Assembly (NCBI GenBank): GCA_030142905.1
Contig: JASJOG010000107.1
Span: forward strand, 1-64,000
Origin: Heliopora coerulea
Lineage: Eukaryota > Cnidaria > Anthozoa > Scleralcyonacea > Helioporidae
DNA length: 64,000 nt
Direction of reading: 5' to 3'
The notes under the pieces are model-generated. The model ran no database searches. It was given only the letters and a program-made list of their open reading frames with translations, and had not been told where the DNA came from. How positions within the stretch are numbered: position 1 is the stretch's first letter; the number at the start of each line of letters is the position of its first letter. This document shows positions 50,001 through 58,577 of this stretch, piece after piece. The position numbers and the translations under genes were made by a program.

Positions 50001-52346
50001 TACTTGCATGTGAATGATTGTTAGTGAAAATAAAAATGGTTATTAATGACAGGTAAATTTCTTGCTTAGGATGCAAAAAAGTGGTCCCTGGTTGTGTTGG
50101 GCAGGTGGTTGCTCATCACAGGTACTCTTTAGCAACAAATCGTCTGTGCCAGGAAATGTGGTCATATATGACAGGAGGTCAGAAAACATGGGGATTGGAT
50201 AACTCAGGTCCTACTGTATATAATCCTGACTATACATCATCCACTGTCTCCAATTTATAAAAGTTAATCTTCAAAGAATGATATAAAATGCATCAAAAGC
50301 ATATGAATGAGATGTAAGAAACCATAAGAATGAGGAGTAAGGAACCAGATGAAACTCAAGAGAAAACTTAAAAATTTCAGCTGAAGGCCCTTCAAGGTTT
50401 TAGTATCTCCTCTTTAGTTGTTGCAGTTCCCTCACCCTTTCAGTTAATTAAATCTTCAGCTATGTGTAATGAGGGCAGAAATGAGGTATATCTCAGTTAC
50501 TTGAAGAAGACCCAGGGCAAAAACCAATGGTTGGATTCATGGGACAATTGACTAGTCATAGTAAACCAAATGCCTGAATTGACTTACAAGAATGGCTTTT
50601 GATTGGTCATTAATTTTATGTTCGATGAAATTTAAGATGCTGTTCAATGGACAACAACTGCAGACCACTGGGTGAAAGTTAACTCAATGTGTACCTTCAC
50701 AGATTTGTATTTTGCTTCTATGACTGAGAACATATAACATCAACTACTGTAATATGGTAGGTATAAAACATTAGAAGACAAGAGTGACACATCACAAAGA
50801 CTGCTTCAATAATTTGTAAGAAAATAAGTCACCATACAACAGTACTTCAACAGCCCAGATAAAACTCTTGATCTAACTAGTGAAGCTGGTCATTATATTC
50901 AAAAAGTGTTGTGCCCTAGGACCAAGAAGTTGATCATGATAGCTCTTTAACATTCAAAAACCACTCCAAAACTGAATAAATCCATTGCTATTTTTTTAAT
51001 TTTTTTACGAACTCACCAGTGATAAGTGCTTCCAGGGGTTACAACCCCTAATGCCAGCCCTACTTTTGGTGCATGACAACAAGATATAAATTTTCTAAAA
51101 TTATTATGCAGTTATACCATTTAGCATACCAGCTGACTTGTGCACATTCAAATATCACCAAAACACAAACTTATAACAGCTCTTACCACTCATTTGCATT
51201 CTGTTTTTCACTAAGTCCAATGGTTGAACAAATACTGTTGCAGACATCCTAGACAAATAAAATTACATCACCATAAATTACAGTTTAAGTGTGGATTAAT
51301 TATAGATAACCCAGCAATTGAAATTACCCCTGTCCATCCTAGCTACATACCAAAACCTAAAACTGTAAACCTAGAGATGGATTTTCATTTGGTGCAAAAT
51401 ACCATGCATGACTTCCTCCTTTTGTGTCAGGAGCTCTCAAGTGGAACCAAGTACAAACCTCAGCTATAGATTGACCAGGTGGAAAACGTAATCTTAAGAG
51501 GAATATCAAAGCCCAGCAAAATATCTTTACAAAAGCCATCGAGTCGGACACAGTTCTAACGTTTTGTTGTATAATAAAGTTCTAATGTTTTGTTGTATCA
51601 TCACAACATCATCAGAGATTAATTTACATAATTGATGATGTTGTGATGATACAATGAAACATTAGAACTTTATTAAATATTATGATTTTACTTCTGTGTC
51701 CAACTCGATGGCTTTTGTAAAGATATTTTGCTGGGCTTTGATATTCCTCTTAAGTACAAACCTGTTTAATTTTTACAATGCAGCAGTTGCACATGTGATA
51801 TTTTGCACCTAGTGGAAATCCATATTAACCCTAGTCTTAACCCTAAACCTAACCTAACCCCAGCCCAACTCTCACACCATTTAAATGACTGCCTGGTTAT
51901 GCAGCTACCCAGAAGTCTTTCTGTACCATTCTCCTGACGCCAGATTTTCTATAATTGCGCATTATATGCAAACACATTTTCCTGAATTTCAAATGTTTTA
52001 TATGATAAAGAAGTGGGGACAATATTTCTGGCATATTTCAGTATAGTCCCCCCTCAAGCATTGAGAGGAAAAAATACTTTCAGGAAAAAAACGCTTCATT
52101 TGATCACGAGTTTGCTATACAAGGATGTTTTTATCTTCATTACATCAACTAGATTATACTAACAGGAAACAGGAAGAGACATATAAAATCACCATACAAA
52201 ACGAAAGTTACAGAGCGAAATCAAAATCCCAATATCACCGAAGTTAAACACTTAACTTACCCAGATAAACCACCCATAATGAAGCGAGCGTAATTTGGAA
52301 TTTTCTTTCCTTCACTGGCTGCCCCTGGTTTATTTCCACTAGCCAT
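40883..52346 (-). CDS. SLC25A11: Mitochondrial 2-oxoglutarate/malate carrier (SLC25A11), 11 exons, 311 aa
   Basis: It exchanges 2-oxoglutarate for malate across the inner mitochondrial membrane, a step of the malate-aspartate shuttle. Coding exons in transcript order: 52,346-52,261; 51,248-51,187; 49,529-49,439; 49,158-49,075; 47,550-47,507; 46,493-46,415; 45,694-45,604; 44,951-44,861; 43,963-43,864; 43,363-43,312; 41,038-40,883. All junctions are GT-AG and in phase, totalling 936 bases with the stop. The three carrier repeats show PLDLVKNR (38-45), PADLSLIR (136-143) and PVDIAKTR (236-243). The second lacks the usual Lys/Arg at its sixth position, as I recall for the human protein too. The C-terminus has GFFSLWKGFTP and GPHTVLTFIFLEQ, diagnostic of this carrier. 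Length matches the human protein (314 aa from memory). Introns hold many repeats, yet no exon is damaged. Confidence 0.96.
41150..41913. mobile_element. hAT-like non-autonomous element (MITE), 764 bp
   Basis: The termini are inverted: CAGTGTTGTAAC at 41,150 and GTTACAACACTG ending at 41,913. Flanks CCCAGCAG (41,142-41,149) and CCCAGAAG (41,914-41,921) form an 8-bp target duplication with one mismatch, typical of hAT elements. Subterminal regions are full of GACTCGA/TCGAGTC motifs. The interior has two copies of a CCTCATGAATAA...TATGAGGTTGATAAG palindrome and a short AAAT-type microsatellite. There is no transposase. It is inserted in the last intron of SLC25A11. Confidence 0.88.
41640..41690 (+). 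repeat. AAAT-type microsatellite inside the hAT-like element
   Basis: A run of AAATAAAT-type units with occasional G substitutions. Confidence 0.85.
42236..42376 (-). mobile_element. tRNA-derived SINE-like body with B box
   Basis: Read on -, GGTTTGATTCC (42,374-42,364) matches the Pol III B box GGTTCGANNCC except one base, just downstream of A-box units. The + strand also holds GGAGGAAACCGGAGTACCC (about 42,256-42,274), a motif I associate from memory with SINE bodies in many animals. The apparent open frame here is incidental. Confidence 0.6.
42377..42856 (-). repeat. 54-bp minisatellite, 9 copies, derived from a SINE A-box region
   Basis: Units start at 42,377, 42,431, 42,485, 42,539, 42,593, 42,647, 42,701, 42,755 and 42,809 (AGTCACAGTGGT or AGTCACAGTAGT). 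On - each unit contains TGGCACAGTGG or a close variant, an exact fit to the Pol III A box TRGYNNARNNG. Each also contains CACAGTGGT and ACCACTGTG facing each other, so can form a hairpin. Three frames are open only because 54 is divisible by 3. Confidence 0.9.
42907..43247. mobile_element. Palindromic foldback element A
   Basis: Arms of about 100 bp are inverted copies: CTGAGGGTTTTTAAGTGTAA on the left, and the reverse of TTACATTCAAAAATCCTCAG on the right. The shared inner core is TTTACTAACGTTTCGTTGCC followed by CAACATCTTCA. The centre is AT-rich with a TATC/TGTC microsatellite (43,020-43,075). It lies in the SLC25A11 last intron and belongs with the palindromes at 47,844 and 51,493. Confidence 0.85.
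43312..43363 (-). CDS. SLC25A11: SLC25A11 exon 10 (52 bp)
   Basis: It encodes IQNMKVVDGVPEYRNGL, matching the matrix loop of repeat 3. Acceptor TGGCTAG|A, donor GGCTTG|GTAAGA, phase 0. Confidence 0.93.
43525..43705. mobile_element. Short foldback element
   Basis: GACAACTCCAAACAGCATCT followed by TGCAAACC (about 43,539-43,567) is mirrored by GGTTTGCAAGATGCTAATGT and GGAGTTGTC (about 43,661-43,690). It sits in the intron between exons 9 and 10. Confidence 0.7.
43864..43963 (-). CDS. SLC25A11: SLC25A11 exon 9
   Basis: It encodes YFEDNILCHFCASMISGLAT and the third signature PVDIAKTR. Acceptor TAACTAG|G, donor ACTCG|GTTTGT. Confidence 0.95.
44054..44795 (+). repeat. ACA/ATC triplet microsatellite, about 740 bp
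   Basis: A nearly uninterrupted mix of ACA, ACATCA, ACAGCA and ACACCACCA triplets in intron 8 of SLC25A11. The long poly-valine and poly-leucine frames on - are translation artefacts of the repeat. Confidence 0.95.
44861..44951 (-). CDS. SLC25A11: SLC25A11 exon 8
   Basis: It encodes GCIPTMTRAMVVNAAQLATY, helix 4. Acceptor TTTCGTAG|G, donor GGAACAG|GTGATT. The triplet repeat tract begins about 65 bases into the following intron. Confidence 0.95.
45186..45515 (+). repeat. 25-bp minisatellite, about 13 copies
   Basis: The unit is close to TTTCACTTTAATTCATTTCA followed by TTTTG, with scattered substitutions (CACCTTAACTC, TCTTTT). It lies in intron 7 of SLC25A11. Confidence 0.9.
45604..45694 (-). 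CDS. SLC25A11: SLC25A11 exon 7
   Basis: It encodes LPLAERRNYTSVFNALRRIA and ends FTALWT. Acceptor CTTTCAG|G, donor GGACG|GTAAGA, phase 0. Confidence 0.95.
45838..45965 (-). mobile_element. tRNA-derived SINE-like copy 1
   Basis: On -, TAGCTCAATGG (45,943-45,933) fits the Pol III A box exactly. GCTTCGATCCC (45,899-45,889) fits the B box with one mismatch. The cloverleaf stems around them do not close, so this is not a working tRNA gene. Confidence 0.75.
46075..46215 (-). mobile_element. tRNA-derived SINE-like copy 2
   Basis: It has the same A box (46,190-46,180) and a B box ACTTCGATCCC (46,140-46,130). Flanking sequence up to CTCAGATGG, GTGCAAGTT and CTAAGC is shared with copy 1, so the two are a local tandem pair 247 bp apart. 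Confidence 0.75.
46287..46376 (+). repeat. Inverted partial copy of the SINE-flank unit
   Basis: TCAGAAATCGTTTTTCTGAG and TCTCCAAGCTCCCACATT here are the reverse complement of about 46,025-46,120, giving about 90-bp arms around copy 2. Confidence 0.8.
46415..46493 (-). CDS. SLC25A11: SLC25A11 exon 6
   Basis: It encodes AFVGTPADLSLIRMTSDG, the second carrier signature. Acceptor TCTTCAG|GT, donor GGACG|GTTAGT. Confidence 0.95.
46690..46985. mobile_element. Foldback element with three internal 70-bp palindromic units
   Basis: Ends are inverted: AACTCGTGTTTTATCAGGG (about 46,714) and the reverse of CCCTGGTAAAACACGAG (about 46,951). Inside are three 70-bp units starting near 46,741, 46,811 and 46,881. 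In the third, 46,885-46,902 is the exact reverse complement of 46,918-46,935. It lies in intron 5 of SLC25A11. Confidence 0.8.
47507..47550 (-). CDS. SLC25A11: SLC25A11 exon 5 (44-bp micro-exon)
   Basis: It encodes PDGQQPNFITKCAL between helices 2 and 3. Acceptor TTTTCTCTTAG|T, donor CTAG|GTAAATG. Phase 1 at both ends restores the frame between exons 4 and 6. It aligns with DGTPPGFLLKAVI of the human protein (memory) and is the most divergent exon. Confidence 0.88.
47844..48132. mobile_element. Palindromic foldback element B
   Basis: A near-perfect palindrome of about 290 bp centred near 47,988, from TTAAGTGTAT to ATACACTTAA. It shares the TTTACTGACGTTTCGTTGC and GCAACATCTTCAGAGTG core with element A. 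The centre is TATA-rich. It lies in intron 4 of SLC25A11. Confidence 0.88.
48480..48640. repeat. Short inverted-repeat element
   Basis: GATAGAAACATGAATG (about 48,501-48,516) and CATTCATGTTTCTAC (about 48,604-48,618) face each other, with further outward similarity in CTGTACTG and CAGTATGACAG. It lies in intron 4 of SLC25A11. Confidence 0.6.
49075..49158 (-). CDS. SLC25A11: SLC25A11 exon 4
   Basis: It encodes LSAGLLRQATYTTTRLGVYT, the highly conserved helix 2 region. Acceptor ATTATAG|T, donor GG|GTAAGTAAAG. Confidence 0.96.
49439..49529 (-). CDS. SLC25A11: SLC25A11 exon 3
   Basis: It encodes REHKTSFHAVVSILRREGFF, the matrix loop and start of helix 2. Acceptor CTTAAG|GA, donor GG|GTAAGTAG. 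Confidence 0.95.
49668..50216. mobile_element. pogo/Tigger-like MITE, 549 bp, TA target duplication
   Basis: Termini CAGTAGAACCTGAGTTATGC and GATAACTCAGGTCCTACTG are inverted copies, flanked by TA on both sides (49,666-49,667 and 50,217-50,218). CAGTAGAACCT-type ends with TA duplications are known from pogo/Tigger elements. There is no transposase. It lies in intron 2 of SLC25A11. Confidence 0.85.
50217..51186 (-). other. Remainder of SLC25A11 intron 2
   Basis: Unique-looking AT-rich sequence. I see no gene or clear repeat in it. Confidence 0.5.
51187..51248 (-). CDS. SLC25A11: SLC25A11 exon 2
   Basis: It encodes SATVFVQPLDLVKNRMQMS, the first carrier signature. Acceptor TGTCTAG|G, donor AGTG|GTAAGA. 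Confidence 0.95.
51493..51754. mobile_element. Palindromic foldback element C
   Basis: Left arm CTTAAGAGGAATATCAAAGC continues through AAAATATCTTTACAAAAGCC, mirrored by GGCTTTTGTAAAGATATTTT and GCTTTGATATTCCTCTTAAG on the right. The core AACGTTTTGTTGTAT, CATCACAACATCATCAGA is a diverged form of the core in elements A and B. It lies in intron 1 of SLC25A11. Confidence 0.85.
51825..51861 (-). repeat. Degenerate interstitial telomere-like tract
   Basis: TTAACCCTAGTCTTAACCCT followed by AAACCTAACCTAACCCC contains several CCCTAA-like units. It is short and imperfect. Confidence 0.4.
52261..52346 (-). CDS. SLC25A11: SLC25A11 exon 1 (start codon)
   Basis: The ATG is at 52,346. It encodes the hydrophilic N-terminus and the start of helix 1 (ARFIMGGLSG). 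The donor is GG|GTAAGTTAAG, phase 2. Confidence 0.9.
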
Positions 52347-53350
52347 CTCTGTTCTAGTCGAGAAAATGTCAAATTTTGATCATAAACCGAACCACAGCTT
52401 CTCTCCCAAGCATGAAAACTGGCTTGATTGCTATCCACTTAAATTACGAGAAATCCAACATGTACCATTCACGGGAACAAAGAGTGACCAAGAAGCACAG
52501 GAAGCTGTTGTTGTCGCTGTGTAAAAATATCGCAGGCACGTATAATTTTGCACGTTTTGTGTGTAAAGCCGTGCACGTGGAAGAATGTAGAAATTGCAGT
52601 TGTTCTGATGAAGTGGTTTTTTTAAGGTATTCGTCATCTTTTCTTTGTAACAATGAAAAGGTCATCATCCAGCTACTAACTTATGGGAATAGAATTGCAA
52701 GAAATTGTTTCTAAACCGAAATGAGAGCGAAGTGTGACAGATGATCCATTACTTCGCTCGACAAAGCAACGCGATAAACAACAAATGATTGAACAGTATA
52801 CTTTCGAATGATCGTTGGAATGAACAAAAAGGAAAGGGAAATCAACGCTAACAGTGCCAGGGAACCTCCTTTACAGAAATAACCAATATCGGAACCCTAA
52901 CTGGTGAGGAAGTGCAATGGATATTTCGTTTGCGTTATTTGAAGTACAGGATACGACAGGCATCAACAAAAGAGGAGAAATTGAGAGTAATTCGATGGTC
53001 AGTGCTTTGAAAGGTAAGTAAACTTGGTCTTTTAGTAATAAGTCATCATAGGTTCGTTTGCTATGCTGATCTAACTCATAGTTTTTTAAGGATCATTAAA
53101 AAATAGTGACGGCGTACATGTTGACGCCGGAAAATGGTGTACCATGTTGATGAACGGTGTCACAGTGATATGGGTATTCCTGAGTTTTGAGTACGCCCGT
53201 ACCCAGATTACTAGTGATTTGGGTACCCCCGGCAAATATAGCTGCCGTGTTTTGGGCATCCCTACCTATCCCCCCAGGTTCCCTGATCCCTGGTGATACG
53301 GGTTTTGCGGGAAACATAAAATTTGCAGAAGTATTGAATTTATCCCAAAC
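52347..53350. other. Upstream region of SLC25A11; no gene recognised
   Basis: Upstream of the carrier start codon I see no TATA box or other convincing promoter motif. Small open frames on both strands overlap without domain signatures. The stretch 53,100-53,340 is richer in G+C and codes for nothing I recognise. Confidence 0.4.
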
Positions 53351-53590
53351 ATGGATCCCATAAAATATGGAAATATCCTTGAGTATGTGGAAAACCATGC
53401 ATATCCTTTGTGTTTTTCCAAGCAAGGAAAGCTAGTTTTGTGCAAATTTGCAATTACAAAGTATGTAGAGGGCATTCCTATACCAGATGAAAGTGCAATC
53501 AGTGTGACTAAAGGTCTCTACTCCACTTTCTGCAGACATGGATCTCCAGCACATGTTATTTCAGATCAAGAGAGAAAATTTGTGGACCAG
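53351..53590 (+). pseudogene. Gypsy-type (GIN-like) integrase fragment, internally deleted
   Basis: Eighty residues are open from an ATG. Residues 35-80 (ITKYVEGIPIPDESA, STFCRHGSPAHVISDQ, KFVDQ) resemble the integrase core around the second catalytic aspartate (D72). The first 34 resemble the N-terminal lead of such integrases. About a hundred residues normally between them are absent, including the first catalytic aspartate. Similarity ends exactly at CAG|GTACTT, a plausible splice donor. It may be a remnant, a rearranged retrocopy or an exon of a larger gene. No LTR is seen nearby. Confidence 0.55.
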
Positions 53591-53919
53591 GTACTTTTTA
53601 TTAACATCATTTTAATATGTAATGAAAGGTTTGTTACTGTGAGACTTGTTATGGTCATGTTCCATATTACCACTGGCTAATTTGAGTTTTTCTTGTAGAT
53701 AAAATGCTAAAAATAAAATTTTAAATGATATTACTTACAAATTCTTGAGATAGGAACCCCTATAGCCCCTGGAGGTATAATGAGTTTAAAAAAAACTTAA
53801 CCAGATGGAATCTGAAAAGTGGGAACTTTGGGAATAAATTTTAAACAATCAACTTTTAAAGCTGGCAGAAAATTAATCTTGGATTGCAAACATGTAATGT
53901 GTACCTTGAAAACAAAGAT
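53591..53919. other. No feature recognised
   Basis: AT-rich sequence following the integrase-like fragment. I see no exon or clear repeat. Confidence 0.4.
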
Positions 53920-54830
53920 GCCGACAGAACCAAATTCAAAAGTTCCAGCTGGAACTGCCCTGAACTGAAAAAAGTTCCTGCTGGAACTAACTGGCCAAAA
54001 CCAGAACAGAAAATCAAACTAGTATCTTTCTAATTGAACCACAAAGCAGATGATGTTGCATAGTTGGACGTTGTCAATGTGGAATTTAGTGGTCAAAAAG
54101 TGAAAATAACTCCTCATTTAATAAATAGGAAATTATTAAAATTGCCCATTACATTTCCATTGCAAACAAAAACTAGTTTTATGTCTTATGTTTTATATCT
54201 TGTGTTGTTTCTGTATTAATATAATGAACATTTTTGTCCTGTGAAGTGTGAACATATATTTGCAAATAGTTCTCTGTTTTTGATTGCATTTTGGCCATGC
54301 ATAGTCTTAGAAAACCTGAGCACCACAGGTAAACCACTGACCATATTTCAGCTCAAATTTCAAAACTTGAATGATACTTACAATCAATACAGTGTAGCAC
54401 CATAGCCACTTCTGAATCCTTTTTTATGCAGTTAATTCAATGTGATATGATCAATAAATAAGGAAGATAGTTTAGTAGTTTTACTTGAACATATATATAC
54501 CAAGATTTGCTGATTTTAATGAGAAAATAACCGTAGTCTAATGTAAGCTTAAAACCTGTGTAGACCCAGTAAACTCTGCAAGGAAACCCGTTAAATCTCA
54601 AAGAAACTAATTTTCATGCATAGGACAAACACTTAAGGCTGACAAGAAGATAATTAATTTATTTACAGATTTATAATGGTTGTCGTATGCTTTAGTGGCA
54701 GTGTTTGTACTACTCTTTTATTAAAAAGTTCCAGTTCCAGCTGAACATTTTTTACAAGATCTGGCTGGAACTAGAACTTAGAAAAGTCAAAGTTCTGGCC
54801 AGAACCAAGTTCCAGTGCATCCTTAGTGAG
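53920..54830. mobile_element. Possible non-autonomous transposon with TTCCAGCTGGAAC-type ends
   Basis: Both ends carry clustered GTTCCAGCTGGAACT/GTTCCTGCTGGAAC motifs (53,940-54,010 and 54,727-54,815) and AGATGC/GCATCC borders in inverted orientation. The interior is AT-rich and non-coding. Target duplication is not clear. Confidence 0.45.
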
Positions 54831-54839
54831 TTTGGATAT

Positions 54840-57800
54840 TTGTGGCAGTTCCTAGCTGACTCTGCTTCTCTGAGGTGATGGCTGAAGCATTGCTGCTGGA
54901 GACCTGCTTGTATTTTTCAATGATTGTTTCTATTTCTTGTTGACTCTGTTGCTGAGATGGTTGTGATGGTAGTATTAAAGATGAAACTCTTCAATTCAAA
55001 TCAGTTACTGTTTGTTTTATTTCTTCTAGATCACCTACATTATTTGGGATTTGAACAGAATTTGAATGTTGGCTATCTTCATTTTCATCAACATGACCAT
55101 TTCCATCTGTTTCACTTTCTTCTTTCCTCTCTATCTTTGAGTGACATATTGTTTCTTTTGCTACCAATCCAAGTTCTCAAATTTGTTTAGTAAGGAGTTG
55201 TTTGCACAAAAGCCAGAAAGAAGCTTCTCTCAAACATATTATGGAATGAATGCCTGCAACCTTCAAAGTAATTCCAGGATTCATTTTTATTGTTAACTTC
55301 ACAATCCTGTAAGTCACACCAGCAGTTCTCTTCTAGTTCAGTAACACTAGTGAAACCAAGGGGAAGCACTGAATGTTTCATATCAATTGGTCCAAAAACA
55401 TCAGGCAAGCATACGTATTTTGTTTTCTTTTCAACTGTCCTAGAGGTTAATGCTGGGTGACCATGGATACTTGTAAGGTATTGGTCAGAAATCCTGCACA
55501 TTTAACTTTTAAGTGTTGTAGTTGTTGTAAGGAGAAGCTGAACTGTTTTTGTGGTGTAAATATTGATTGGGATATTAACTTGCCTTTCTTTTGATTGGAT
55601 GATGGTTTTTGCTTTTTGGGTTAATTGTTTAGCTGTGTCAGGTTTTGTTTAAGCTCTAAGAAATTGCTATGGGTGTTTTCAATAGGATACTCATCAAAAA
55701 TGGTTGGCCAGTGTTTCCAGTGGTCATAAAGTTCTCTGTAATTCTTTCCCCAATGTGAAGTACATAAGAACCACACAAGAGGAGATTTGTTGTAATGACC
55801 TCACTTGAGACGCAAACATTACCCATATTTGGATCATTGCAGAGCAATATTCAGGGACGTTTTCTTTCCAAATGTTATAGTGTATATTGACAAGACTAGG
55901 GGTAGGTAGTTATCTAGTAGATTTATTGGTGTCCCATATTGCAGATCTTTAGAATTTTTGAATGCCAGCTTTGTGTTATCCTGAATCAATGTCCATGCAC
56001 CATGCACTGTTTCAAGTATAAAATTGATACTCCAACTTGCTTTTTGGGAAAAGATAATGATGTAATTTCTCAAAAAATGGTCTAAAACTAACAAATAGGG
56101 TATACGTTCTTTACTGTTAAGGGATATGTGATGTGGTCCCACAGTTGGAACTGTTGAAGCTATAACTGGGACAAGGGAATGACAATCTTTCATGTGTTCA
56201 GAACAGTTTGGAAAGGATGGGTATTCGTGATCACTGCTCCACCAAGGTTTGAATTGATAGGAAAATCTTACATGCACAGCATGCACTTAATTTTTTTAAC
56301 TACACGCACCACCAATTATTTATGTGCACAGACATGTACCAGTACTAAAAGATTCTCGAAACACAATGTCACTTCTTTTCAATAATGATTTGGTATAATT
56401 GAAGTTTTCCAGTTAGACTTTTAAGAACGCAGGCTCACTTGATGATTATGGCGAAAAGATGGGCGTAAGATTGGACAGTGGATTGGAATCGTTCGTGATT
56501 GAATTATCAGCTAAATAATATTGATATGCTATTTGCTACAAACTACTATTATGTCCCATGTCCAGTCGTTACTCTGAAGCTAAGGTAATGATGCTGATTA
56601 TGAAGTGCAGCCCATGTAGTCACTGTGTGAAAATTTCTACGTGCACGCAGTGCATGTAAGTGACAAAAGTTACGTGCACATCTCAAATTATACGTGCATT
56701 GATGCACGTGTGCATGCGGTATTTCGAGCCTTGTCCACGAATTTCTGAGTTCTGGTTCAATTTCTTGGGTTTTACTTGGAGTAGGAAGATGCTCATAAAT
56801 GGTTTGTTGACGGTAAAATCAACATGGCCAGTCTCCAGGCTGAATTACAACAAACTTTTTCAAATATTGCTTCAACCCAGCATCAAGAGCTATGTCATAT
56901 GCAGTGGCAAAATCATCCTTAGACTTCAGTTGCAGTTCTACAAAGTTAACAAGGAGAAGGTTTTCCATGTTTGTCGTGCTTCGTACTTCACTATTACTGC
57001 AATAATTGTGTTCTTCTAAGATATGTCTTTCAAGTTCAGGGCAGAAGAAAGATTTAGTTATCCACTCTGGCGTTATGGATGAATATGTGTTACCCAGCAA
57101 AGCATTGGTTGTGGAGATGTAACTGTAGGTATACAAGCTTGGATATCTTAACCATGTGGTTCTTAAATTTGGAATGTGTTCTTTGACAGTTGAACAACCT
57201 TAAGATGTTTGAATGCCTTAATGACTATTGTGCACATATTTATACAATCAGGTGGCTTATCATGCATTGCCTGCCTGTTGGTGTGGATTGTGATAAAATC
57301 ATCTGTAATAAGAACTATAAGCAATTCATTTTTGGTTGATTCACAGAAGAAAGTTTGAAGGCTGTTGTAATGATCCTGTGACAACAAGTTCATGATTCTG
57401 TTGGTTGTTTTCCTGCTACATATATTCCCTAGATGGTGCTCTGTAAAGTATCCATCCCTTCTTTATTTATGTTATTTGAATATAGGTACAGTGCCTGGTC
57501 AGTTTGCGTGGTGTTGCATAGTTGGCTGAGGGAGAAGCACGTCTTGTAGATTATCGACACCATCCTCTTTTTCTTTAATTGAATTTGGCTACTTGAGAGT
57601 CTTTTGTTGGTCACAGCAGCCAAGATGTGGTCAAATATATGCTGAGCGCCTGCTGACTTGCAAAACTCTATAAATCTGTCCGGATCATAAACCGGATTTT
57701 TTTCTTTATACAATAACATCTTCATAAATTTTTTTCTTCAGTAACTCAACTTCGCTGTTCAGGTCACATCCTAAAAAAAGGATCCTAATTAAAAAATATA

Positions 57801-58577
57801 AGAAAAATCCAACAACATTGAATTTTTATTAATTTATTTAACCTTTTCCCCCGTAAGCCTGTCAGGCCTTTCACCTCTCACCCATGGCTTGAAAGTGAAA
57901 TGATTTGGTTAAAATTGATCATTGAATTTTGGTTATTTACTTTCAGATAGTTTATGAAAACCGATTCCCATTTCTTCAAACATCCCCTGTGGTAGAATTA
58001 CTTCTCCATTGGCCTTCTTTTCTACCAGGCCGAAACATGTATCCACCTCTTTCCGTTCTGGCTCTCACTCTGTTTTTCTTGCCGTGATTTTTTCCTTTTG
58101 CATGACCTGTCAACTTTCTTAATTTGTGAACCTACTAACTGCTTTAAACAGAAACAAAACGAAGAAATATATGGGTTGATGAATACCAAACGCGACAGAG
58201 CTAGGTGAAAACTTAAAATAGATTTTGAATTATTAGAAAAATGAATATACTTACATGATGGTACGTTTTTCCTGTTGCTTTGTGGAGATATGTCGTCCTA
58301 AGCCAAGTCGAACATAGTAAAGCCGGCCCTGTATACCGAAGCACTGGGCCAAGACTTCAGGCAGAGGAAGGGTCTTTCTAGTCCACTGCAAATTTTTTTT
58401 CATATTTCTTTTGCACACTGAACATTTGTCGGTCGAAAAAGCAGGAGTATTGAAAATTGAGCATAGCACGAGGAAAACAAAAAGTAATTGGCCCAGAAAA
58501 ACATTTGCCGTCATCTTTGTTTGTATTTTTAAAGTTCCCGCGATGATGCGTGTGGATATTGCGAAAGCTGAATCCAA
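54840..58577 (-). pseudogene. Disrupted copy of an unnamed family with zinc-finger-like ends
   Basis: Read on -, successive open pieces line up as one protein. The N-terminal piece (58,577-58,255) has CSVCKR and LPLPEVLAQCFGIQGR. Next come a coiled-coil-like CDLNSEVELLKKKI, a block at 57,700-57,435 (DPDRFIEFCKSAGAQHIFDH, KKRMVSIIY), a TDDFITIHTNRQAMHDKPPD segment (57,310-57,260), FATAYDIALDAGLKQYLKKF and VVIQPGDWPC (56,900-56,825), VPTVGPHHISLNSKE and PINLLDNYLPLVLSIYTITF (56,140-55,870), and a C-terminal cluster CWCDLQDC...FEGCRHSFHNM (55,350-55,235) like part of a RING-type finger. Breaks: frame changes near 57,720 and 57,435, an in-frame TGA near 56,820, stops near 55,834 and a shift near 55,235. 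From memory, similar proteins are numerous in coral and mollusc genomes and lack a known function. Confidence 0.6.
58255..58577 (-). pseudogene. First exon piece of the unnamed family copy
   Basis: 108 open codons. A hydrophobic stretch (VFLGQLLFVFLVLCSIF) precedes CSVCKR, but translation may begin elsewhere. The segment ends at a good donor, CATCAT|GTAAGTATA. Its phase does not fit the next block, one more sign of decay. Confidence 0.5.

Noticed and set aside
42907..51754. Hammerhead ribozyme in the GAAGATG...CGAAACG cores
   Set aside because: The catalytic CTGATGA box with correctly placed GAAA and stems is not present in any of the three elements.
54924..55190. 88-aa open frame on +
   Set aside because: It is the opposite strand of the degraded family's C-terminal acidic tail.
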